The position numbers and the translations under genes are program-made. Of a stretch of 12,189 nucleotides of DNA, positions 7,479 to 12,189 are shown piece by piece. Below the pieces are notes generated by a model that saw nothing but the letters and a program-made list of their open reading frames with translations, had not been told where the DNA came from and made no database searches. This DNA comes from an uncultured Akkermansia sp. (GTDB lineage: Bacteria > Verrucomicrobiota > Verrucomicrobiia > Verrucomicrobiales > Akkermansiaceae): NCBI GenBank assembly GCA_947585525.1, contig CANPXA010000032.1, forward strand, positions 1 to 12,189, read 5' to 3'. Within the stretch, counting starts at the first letter, position 1. Every line of letters begins with the position of its first letter.

Positions 7479-8600
7479 ATGAATACAGATACGATATCCT
7501 CCTCGTCGGAATTTACGCCGCGCTACAGCATAGCGCCGGGGAAAACGATACGAGAGGAACTTGAATACCGCGGGATTTCGCAGAAGGAATTTGCGACTCG
7601 CATGGGGCTGGACGCCGCGACGGTCAACCGTGTCATCCAGGGGACGGCACCCATCACTGTGGAGACCGCCGGCAAGCTGGAGAACGTGCTTTCCGTACCC
7701 GCATCCTACTGGATGAACATGGAGCTTAACTACAGGAAATCGTTGCAGGGTCGCGACAAGGAAGAGCAAAAGGAGGCACGGCGATTCACGGCGCGGTTTC
7801 CGTACAATGAACTCGTGAGGCGCAATGTGTGTCCCGCAAGCAATGATGTCGTCGTTCGACGCGAGAGTTTGCTGCGTTTTTTCGGTGTGTCCGACGAGAC
7901 AGCATACGGGGAAACGTATCTGAGCCTTTATGAGGGGGAGGCACGCGTCGGAGCCTCTCGTACGTGGGATGCGGATGCTTTTGCGACATGGCTGCGACTG
8001 GGGGAGAAGAAAGCGGAGCTCATTCGGACGGCATCGTTCTCCCGGGAGAAGCTGAGGGACGCGCTTGGTGAGATACGCAGCTGCATGAATCGAGCGCCTC
8101 AGGAGGCATGGGAGAAAATATGTGCAGTCCTGCGGGAGGTCGGGGTGGCGCTCATCGTCGTACCTGAGATCGGCAAATCGCATGTGCACGGATTTTCACG
8201 CTTTCTGAAGCCGGACAAGGCGCTCGTTCAGCTTTCGCTGCGGGGACGCCGGGTTGCTTCCTTTTGGTTCAGTCTGTTCCACGAGCTTGCACACCTTATT
8301 TTGCACGGCAAGAAAAAGGTTTTTGTCAATATCGACACAGACGAGAAGTACGAAGCGGCTCAAAGCGATTCCGAGGAACGGGAAGCAAACCAATTCAGCA
8401 TCAATATGGTTTTCTCGGATCGAGAATTGCTCGACTTTTTCCAGTACGCCCCCACCATCAGGAGTATGGAAGCTTTTGCTAAGAAACAAGGCGTTGCTGT
8501 GGATGTTGTGCTGAGTCGCCTCCAAGCGATTGGTAAGGTTCCGTATAATCGTTTTCCCCGGCAAAGAGAGATGATCCAGGTGGGGGATTTTCAAGACTGA
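7479..8600 (+). CDS. higA-like: HigA-type XRE antitoxin fused to ImmA/IrrE zinc-peptidase domain
   Basis: 373 residues from ATG 7479, 19 bp after the toxin stop. Residues about 15-80 are a HigA-like XRE helix-turn-helix (PGKTIREELEYRGISQKEFA, then GLDAATVNRVIQG and LSVPASYWMNME). From about 215 an ImmA/IrrE (COG2856) domain follows: VGVALIVVPE, then FSLFHELAHLILHG with the HExxH zinc site (His268, Glu269, His272) and SEEREANQFS, where Glu302 is the likely third ligand; the end VVLSRLQAIGKVPYN is also typical. All expected catalytic residues are present. ImmA-type peptidases cleave cognate repressors in mobile elements. In this two-gene context the N-terminus should neutralise HigB and bind the operator at 7064-7084, while the peptidase target is unknown. 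A GTG at 7443 would add 12 residues overlapping the toxin gene but lacks a ribosome site. Confidence 0.9.
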   Translation: MNTDTISSSSEFTPRYSIAPGKTIREELEYRGISQKEFATRMGLDAATVNRVIQGTAPITVETAGKLENVLSVPASYWMNMELNYRKSLQGRDKEEQKEARRFTARFPYNELVRRNVCPASNDVVVRRESLLRFFGVSDETAYGETYLSLYEGEARVGASRTWDADAFATWLRLGEKKAELIRTASFSREKLRDALGEIRSCMNRAPQEAWEKICAVLREVGVALIVVPEIGKSHVHGFSRFLKPDKALVQLSLRGRRVASFWFSLFHELAHLILHGKKKVFVNIDTDEKYEAAQSDSEEREANQFSINMVFSDRELLDFFQYAPTIRSMEAFAKKQGVAVDVVLSRLQAIGKVPYNRFPRQREMIQVGDFQD

Positions 8601-8601
8601 C

Positions 8602-8830
8602 GGGGCGCCTTCGGCGCCTATTTACGATTTACGAATTACGATTTACGATTTGGAGAATTCGCGCGCCGGGGGCGCGGGGATGCGGAGCGGTAGCGTAGCG
8701 GAATTTTTGAAACAATACGCGTGAGTAGTTGGAAAGCGGCGGGAGGAGAAGACGCCAGACGGCACTCATGTAAGAATTACGAATTACGAATTGGAAATAA
8801 TGCGCGCCGGAGGCGCGGGGCAGCGGAGCC
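8602..8830 (+). repeat. Composite repeat, copy C (long form)
   Basis: Begins 2 bp after the antitoxin stop with GGCGCC-TTC-GGCGCC (8604-8618). It continues with TATTTACGATTTACG heptamers, GGAGAATTCGCGCGCCGGGG, GCGGAGCGGTAGCGTAGCGG, GAGTAGTTGGAAAGCGGC, a GACGCC block, a second heptamer block (AATTACG units, 8775-8791) and CGCGCC-GGA-GGCGCG (8803-8817). The order is the same as in B2 but with different hairpin sequences. It occupies most of the 364-bp gap before the AlbA_2 gene; the remainder is promoter and leader. Confidence 0.8.
8604..8618 (+). terminator. GC hairpin directly after the HigA-peptidase gene
   Basis: Stem GGCGCC/GGCGCC with TTC loop, 3 bp after the stop codon, followed by TATTTACG instead of a T-run. 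The identical hairpin heads copy D after the AlbA_2 gene. It may serve as a weak terminator or 3'-end barrier carried by the repeat. Confidence 0.4.
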
Positions 8831-8865
8831 TTTAGTTTCGCAAAAAGCGTCATGAGAAATAGACA

Positions 8866-8894
8866 TTGACTCGCAGCGTGGTCCGTGGTAAAAG
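8866..8894 (+). promoter_or_regulatory. Candidate promoter of the AlbA_2 gene
   Basis: TTGACT (8866-8871) and TAAAAG (8889-8894) with a 17-bp spacer. Predicted start near 8901 gives a leader of about 64 nt before the ATG at 8965. This argues against the in-frame TTG at 8866, which is part of the -35 box. Confidence 0.5.
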
Positions 8895-8964
8895 GAAAGA
8901 AGGACGAAATCTGAGGCAAAGGAGAGATGTTCTCAGTTCTTTTGGAAAGAATATAACGGCGCCG

Positions 8965-10437
8965 ATGAACATTAAAGAGATAGAGAGGCTTGTAGCGAGG
9001 GGAGAGAGTGCAACGCTTGAGTTGAAGCAGAGCACGGGGGAACTCCATAAAGGGATGGAGACGGCATGTGCTTTCCTCAACTCGGATGGTGGATGGTTGC
9101 TCTTTGGCGTGACTCCCGGGATGAAAATTATTGGTCAGGAAGTGACAGACAAGACACGACAGGAGGTAGCTGCTGCCCTGCGCAAAATGGACCCGACCGT
9201 TGAAGTTGAAGCAGAATATGTGGAAGTCCCCGGCAGACCGCGTCATTACGTAATCGCTCTCTATTTCGATCCGCTCCGGTGTACGAACGGCCCGTACTGC
9301 TACGATGGTCGTCCGTTTTACAAAGTAGAGAGCACAACGGTGCTGATGCCGCGTATTCTGTATGAGGAGAAATTACGCCGGAGCAACCCTCAGCGATTTA
9401 GTTGGGAAAACACGCTTGCCAACGGGATTGGACCGGAAGATTTGGATATGGAGCTCGTGCACCAGACTTTGTACGACGGCATTGCGAGTCACCGCATTCC
9501 GGCGTCAACGATGGTGCTTCAGGATCCTGTAAAGATTTTACGCAAATTGGGAGTTGTCGGGGACAATGATATGCTTTCAAATGCAGCCCTCGTCCTTTTT
9601 GGAAAAGACCCCGCTTTGAGACACCCCCAGTGCAGGGTGCGTCTTGCTCGTTTTGAGGGTACGGATAAAGTAGTGATTCGGGATCAGACGGTTTGTGCGA
9701 AAAATCTTTTTGAGCAGTACAATGCTGTTGTGGATTTTTGTTTGAAGCACCTCAATCTCAGCGGACGCGTGGAAGGGGCTTTTCGCATGGACTCTCTCAC
9801 GGTTCCCATGGACGTGATTCGTGAGGCTGCGGTGAATATGCTATGCCATCGTTCGTGGGAGGCTCAGAATATGGTTCCCACGGTGGCCATTTATGAGGAT
9901 CGTATCGTGTTCCAAAATCCGGGTGCTTTCCCCTATGGTACGCAATGGCAAGATTATGCGGACAATCGGCTCAATTCTCGTCCGCCGAATCCAACCATAG
10001 CGGATGTTTTCTACTGTCGTGGAATCATTGAAAGCTGGGGACGCGGCATTGGATTGATTATGGAAGAATGCCGCGAGAAGGGATTACCTCCTCCCTCATA
10101 TGAAACCTTAGCTTCCTCTGTTAGTCTGATCATCCGATTTAAGGCCAACCTAGGATATTTAAGGAACTCTGCGACGCAATCAGCGAAGGAAAGCGCGAGC
10201 GCGCGACGTATCCGAGAAAAGATTCTCGCTTTTTGTAGCGAGCCGCGCAGTATGCAGGAGATTACTGCTATGCTTCAGATGAAGGATAAAAAATGGGTGC
10301 GTAAGCACTATGTCTTACCACTTCTGGAATCCCATCTGGAGCTAACAATTCCTGAGACTCCAAATAGCAGACAGCAAAAATATAAAACGAGGGAAATGAA
10401 AATCACCCCCAGTTATCCCCCCAAGAAAAAATCATAA
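8965..10437 (+). CDS. Schlafen AlbA_2 / HATPase_c_4 ATP-binding protein
   Basis: 490 residues from ATG 8965, matching the usual N-terminus (MNIKEIERLVARGESATLELKQS-type). Residues 13-130 are an AlbA_2 (Schlafen-like, nucleic-acid-binding) domain with ESATLELKQS and LNSDGGWLLFGV. Residues 285-390 are the HATPase_c_4 module of so-called 'transcriptional regulator/ATP-dependent helicase' proteins: REAAVNMLCHRSW (286-298), DRIVFQNPGAFPYG (312-325), NPTIADVFYCRGIIESWGRG (342-361). Residues about 415-475 form a winged helix with VRKHYVLPLLES and TIPETPNSRQQKYK, also found at the end of Fic-type proteins. The tail ITPSYPPKKKS is low complexity and coincides with a DNA repeat motif. Members occur in accessory and defence regions; the exact activity is not established. 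A 118-bp piece of its 3' end is repeated downstream. An extension to TTG 8866 was rejected in favour of a promoter there. Confidence 0.88.
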   Translation: MNIKEIERLVARGESATLELKQSTGELHKGMETACAFLNSDGGWLLFGVTPGMKIIGQEVTDKTRQEVAAALRKMDPTVEVEAEYVEVPGRPRHYVIALYFDPLRCTNGPYCYDGRPFYKVESTTVLMPRILYEEKLRRSNPQRFSWENTLANGIGPEDLDMELVHQTLYDGIASHRIPASTMVLQDPVKILRKLGVVGDNDMLSNAALVLFGKDPALRHPQCRVRLARFEGTDKVVIRDQTVCAKNLFEQYNAVVDFCLKHLNLSGRVEGAFRMDSLTVPMDVIREAAVNMLCHRSWEAQNMVPTVAIYEDRIVFQNPGAFPYGTQWQDYADNRLNSRPPNPTIADVFYCRGIIESWGRGIGLIMEECREKGLPPPSYETLASSVSLIIRFKANLGYLRNSATQSAKESASARRIREKILAFCSEPRSMQEITAMLQMKDKKWVRKHYVLPLLESHLELTIPETPNSRQQKYKTREMKITPSYPPKKKS

Positions 10438-10480
10438 GTTGTTCTTCTTCAATACTAATTTTTCCCTTTTTTCGAGCGTT

Positions 10481-10519
10481 CACCCCCAGTCATCACCCCC
10501 AGTCATCACCCCCAGTCGG
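10481..10519 (+). repeat. Three tandem copies of a 13-bp CACCCCCAGTCAT unit
   Basis: Units at 10481-10493, 10494-10506 and 10507-10519 (last one ends GG). Single CACCCCCAGT copies also lie in the end of the AlbA_2 gene (10404-10413) and at the end of the duplicated fragment (10966-10975). The third unit and the fragment copy lead directly into CGGGGCG of repeats D and E, so the unit marks a recombination junction. The stretch between the AlbA_2 stop and this array (10438-10480) is T-rich, with no gene. Confidence 0.85.
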
Positions 10520-10678
10520 GGCGCCTTCGGCGCCTATTTACGATTTACGATTTACGATTTGGAGAATTCGCGCGCTGACGCGCAGGGGTGCGGAGCGGTA
10601 GCGTAGCGGAATTTTTGAACAATACGGGTGGGTAGTTGGAAAACGGGCGGGAGGAGAAGACGCCTGACGGCGCCCTAA
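10517..10678 (+). repeat. Composite repeat, copy D
   Basis: GGCGCC-TTC-GGCGCC (10520-10534), ATTTACG heptamers, GGAGAATTCGCGCGCTGACG, GCGGAGCGGTAGCGTAGCGG, ATTTTTGAACAATACG, GGTAGTTGGAAA and a GACGCCTGACGGCGCC end. Very close to copy C in the first 120 bp; it lacks the second heptamer block of B2 and C. Confidence 0.8.
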
Positions 10679-10679
10679 G

Positions 10680-10807
10680 TTACTGTATAAGTTCTATTCA
10701 ATCACTGCATAAGTTAATTGGTTTATTGTTAATAATTAACATAATCTATAGCATCGATGGACTGCATAAATTACTGTATAAGTTCTATCGAGTTACTGTA
10801 TAAGTTA
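10680..10807 (+). repeat. Array of TTACTGTATAAG-type repeats
   Basis: Five copies of a 12-bp motif: TTACTGTATAAG at 10680, 10771 and 10793, TCACTGCATAAG at 10702, GGACTGCATAAA at 10759. Two pairs have 22-bp spacing (10680/10702 and 10771/10793), and the first and third exact copies share the longer TTACTGTATAAGTTCTAT. The region is AT-rich, with TTAATTGGTTTATTGTTAAT between the pairs. It could be a set of binding sites at two-turn spacing, or a remnant of a coding tandem repeat (TTA CTG TAT AAG would read LLYK). No sound gene covers it. Confidence 0.7.
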
Positions 10808-10857
10808 AGGTCCCAAATTCCGGGCGGCATTTTTGGGTGTTATCGTGTGAGCTGTGC

Positions 10858-10975
10858 GGTGCGTAAACACTATGTCTTACCACTTCTGGAATCTCATCTG
10901 GAGCTAACAATTCCTGAGAGTCCAAATAGCAGACAACAAAAATATAAAACGAGGGAAATGAAAATCACCCCCAGT
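10858..10975 (+). pseudogene. Duplicated 3' fragment of the AlbA_2 gene
   Basis: Aligns without gaps to 10296-10413 (offset 562 bp) with four mismatches in 118 bp. It encodes the winged-helix end VRKHYVLPLLESHLELTIPE. No start or upstream domains are present. The frame runs on through the following heptamer repeat (IYDLRFTIYDLE), which is not a real C-terminus. It is a remnant of a duplicated or recombined AlbA_2-type gene. Confidence 0.85.
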
Positions 10976-11103
10976 CGGGGCGGCGGAACGCCGCCTATTT
11001 ACGATTTACGATTTACGATTTACGATTTGGAGAATTCGCGCGCTGACGCGCGGGGAGGCGGAGCGGGAGCGTAGCGGAATCCTTCCCATCGTCCATCGTC
11101 CAT
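10976..11103 (+). repeat. Composite repeat, copy E, with inverted ATGGACG heptamers at its end
   Basis: Hairpin GGCGGCG-GAA-CGCCGCC (10979-10995), four ATTTACG heptamers, GGAGAATTCGCGCGCTGACG, GGCGGAGCGGGAGCGTAGCG, then CATCGTCCATCGTCCATGG (11088-11105), which is the ATGGACG heptamer in opposite orientation. Same junction to a CACCCCCAGT unit as copy D. Confidence 0.8.
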
Positions 11104-11131
11104 GGCAACCGCATTTCCAAATGCGTTTGCC
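11104..11131. promoter_or_regulatory. Inverted repeat upstream of the YlbF-like gene
   Basis: GGCAA-C-CGCATTT-CC-AAATGCG-T-TTGCC: 12 of 13 symmetric pairs. It lies 21 bp before the -35 box. The short centre makes it a better protein-binding palindrome or cruciform than an RNA terminator. Function unknown. Confidence 0.45.
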
Positions 11132-11152
11132 CTGTAAATCGGACATGACTTC

Positions 11153-11181
11153 TTGCCACGGGCGATGATTTGTGGTAGAGT
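11153..11181 (+). promoter_or_regulatory. Candidate promoter of the YlbF-like gene
   Basis: TTGCCA (11153-11158) and TAGAGT (11176-11181), 17-bp spacer. The expected start site (about 11187-11189) is only 3-5 nt before the ATG at 11192, which would make the mRNA almost leaderless. Confidence 0.5.
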
Positions 11182-11191
11182 GGGGGGCGAC

Positions 11192-11704
11192 ATGGCAAAC
11201 ACAGCATTACCGAAAGACTTGGTGGGGCATGCTATTGCTCTGGCGGGGGCGTTGGCGAGATCTCAGAAGGTGGTGTCGGCCAAGGCACGTATCGGGCTCT
11301 TCTACCAAGATGGCGCAGCAACAGAGTTATTCCGCAAGGTGAGCGAGTATGGGCAGAAGCTCCACGAGAAGCGAGATGCCGGGATGCAACTGAGCGAGGG
11401 AGAGATCAATGAGTTTGATGAGTTGAGGAAGGCGGTGGTGGACAACCCGATGTGCAAGGGTTTTCTGGAGGCGCGCGAACAGTTGGATGCCATCGTTGCC
11501 ACGATCAACCAGTATCTCTACATGGCCATTGAAAAAGGAACGGCGCCCACGGATGAGGAAGTGGCGGCCGCCATGCAGACGCAGTACAGCGCGTGCGGCT
11601 GCGGCGGCTCGTGCCACGGCGAGTGCTCCGGGGAATGCACGGGGGAGTGCCACGGCGAGTGCCATCAGGACGGGCACGAATGTTCCTGCGGCAAGCACGC
11701 ATGA
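11192..11704 (+). CDS. YlbF/YmcA-like protein with Cys/His-rich C-terminal tail
   Basis: 170 residues from ATG 11192. Residues about 8-118 are an all-helical YlbF-type (Com_YlbF) domain: ALAGALARSQKVVSAKARIG, LFRKVSEYGQKLHEK, EFDELRKAVVDNPMCKGFLEA, REQLDAIVATINQYLYMAIE. In Bacillus such proteins form a complex that affects RNase Y-dependent mRNA maturation and development; in other phyla the role is not known. Residues 135-170 are an unusual tail with nine Cys (135, 137, 141, 145, 149, 153, 157, 164, 166) and five His, including four consecutive [HST]GEC tetrads (142-157). This suggests metal binding. The frame is open upstream to 11153, but those codons cover the promoter. Confidence in the gene is high, in the YlbF assignment good. 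Confidence 0.85.
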   Translation: MANTALPKDLVGHAIALAGALARSQKVVSAKARIGLFYQDGAATELFRKVSEYGQKLHEKRDAGMQLSEGEINEFDELRKAVVDNPMCKGFLEAREQLDAIVATINQYLYMAIEKGTAPTDEEVAAAMQTQYSACGCGGSCHGECSGECTGECHGECHQDGHECSCGKHA

Positions 11705-11732
11705 TTTTTTCCACGATGGAGCATCGCACACC

Positions 11733-11747
11733 ACGCCGCTGAGGCGT
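11733..11747 (+). terminator. Weak hairpin after the YlbF-like gene
   Basis: ACGCC-GCTGA-GGCGT (5-bp stem), followed a few bases later by CTTTTCCTCT. Too short to be a convincing terminator; read-through into the next gene is likely. Confidence 0.25.
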
Positions 11748-11763
11748 ACGCTTTTCCTCTCTC

Positions 11764-12189
11764 ATGTTCCGACCGACGCGCAAGCTCGTTGATATCTTTG
11801 CCGTAGTCATCTATCTCGGCTTGCTGACCGTATGCTGTGGACGCAATTCCGGTGGGGAGCAGGTGGGGAGCGATGGGTGGGATGTGCCGCCGTATCTGCC
11901 GCTGGCAATGGGGGGGATGTTGCTCTTGCTGCTTGTCGGCAGCGCGTGGTGGACGCGGCGGCGAGGAGAGCCCGTGGAGCCATCGTGGGGAGTGATGCTG
12001 GGGATGCTGCTTCTTTCGGCGGCGGTCAATGCGGGGTGCAATTTGGCGATGCTGTGGGACATCGGGCAGACATCGGTCTCCTTCTTCCTCTTCCTTGCCG
12101 TGGCGTGCATCCTGTGGGCTCTTTTGCGTCGCTTCTCGCTGCTCATTTGGTTTCCTTCTTCGCGCTTGAGATCGCACAGATCGCGGGCT
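11764..12189 (+). CDS. Integral membrane protein, 5' part (runs off the right edge)
   Basis: ATG at 11764, open for 142 codons to the window end: MFRPTRKLVDIFAVVIYLGL and onward. Four hydrophobic segments are visible at about residues 9-25, 44-63, 75-98 and 103-122, with positive loops (WWTRRRGE at 62-69, LRRF at 121-124), consistent with an inner-membrane protein. I do not recognise a family. It lies 59 bp behind the YlbF-like gene on the same strand and may share its transcript. There is no clear ribosome site. The opposite-strand ORFs here are Arg/His/Pro-rich shadows. Confidence 0.6.
   Translation, partial: MFRPTRKLVDIFAVVIYLGLLTVCCGRNSGGEQVGSDGWDVPPYLPLAMGGMLLLLLVGSAWWTRRRGEPVEPSWGVMLGMLLLSAAVNAGCNLAMLWDIGQTSVSFFLFLAVACILWALLRRFSLLIWFPSSRLRSHRSRA

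Noticed and set aside
7431..8189. 252-codon minus-strand frame opposite the HigA-peptidase gene
   Set aside because: Cys/Arg/His-rich without recognisable motifs; the plus strand encodes intact XRE and HExxH domains.
8866..8964. N-terminal extension of the AlbA_2 protein from a TTG start
   Set aside because: The added 33 residues are basic and unlike the family N-terminus, and the TTG is part of a good -35 box; the ATG at 8965 gives the normal start.
10481..10807. Short spaced repeats considered as a CRISPR array
   Set aside because: Units are 12-13 bp, with spacing from 0 to 57 bp and no unique spacers of constant length; no cas genes nearby.
10757..11074. 105-codon ORF ending in IYDLRFTIYDLE
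   Set aside because: Made of the repeat array, the duplicated AlbA_2 fragment and the heptamer repeat; not a real gene.
11665..12177. Minus-strand frames of 111-170 codons opposite the membrane protein
   Set aside because: Arg/His/Pro/Gln-rich shadows; the plus strand shows four hydrophobic segments with sensible topology.

Overview
The window looks like an accessory, defence-type island between two chromosomal genes of a Gram-negative bacterium. A large classical autotransporter at the left edge implies an outer membrane. A YlbF-like protein with a Cys/His-rich tail, strong hairpin-rich intergenic repeats, TTGNNN/TANNNT-type promoters and weak Shine-Dalgarno use would fit the Verrucomicrobiota (Akkermansia-like or relatives). 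That placement is an inference from style; no 16S or marker gene is present.

Layout: (1) 1-3999 (+) is the 3' part of a GC-rich autotransporter gene ending in a hairpin that overlaps its stop codon. (2) 4207-6488 (-) is a four-gene operon: AbiEi-type antitoxin (DUF6088), AbiEii nucleotidyltransferase toxin, a small unrecognised protein, and an ASCH-domain protein. It has lower GC and a different codon style from the autotransporter. (3) 7064-8600 (+) is a HigB-like toxin followed by a HigA-type antitoxin fused to an ImmA/IrrE zinc-peptidase domain, behind a promoter that contains a clear inverted-repeat operator. (4) 8866-10437 (+) is a Schlafen/AlbA_2 protein with a HATPase_c_4 domain and a winged-helix tail. 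(5) 10438-11103 is a repeat-filled gap with a duplicated, degenerate copy of the 3' end of the AlbA_2 gene. (6) 11192-11704 (+) is a YlbF-like gene with a metal-binding-like tail. (7) 11764 to the right edge is the start of a small integral membrane protein.

The gaps between these modules carry one family of composite intergenic repeats. Each has a GC-rich hairpin ending in CGCC, then tandem heptamers (ATTTACG, also ATGGACG or AATTACG), a GAATTCGCGC hairpin and a GCGGAGCG..GTAGCGGAA tail. In the longer copies a second GTAGTTGGAAA hairpin and a second heptamer/hairpin block follow. Copies sit at about 4019, 6663 (inverted), 6755, 8602, 10517 and 10976. They border the toxin and defence modules, and at least one stretch (gene 3' end plus repeat) has been duplicated 562 bp downstream. 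This suggests that the repeats are hot spots at which modules were inserted, duplicated or deleted.

How the genes might work together: the AbiE and HigBA-peptidase cassettes are self-contained toxin-antitoxin units, and the AlbA_2/HATPase protein is of a type common in accessory regions. The most novel-looking item is the AbiEi-AbiEii-small protein-ASCH operon, in which two extra genes are translationally packed behind a standard two-gene AbiE module. No tRNA, rRNA, transposase, integrase or CRISPR array was seen.
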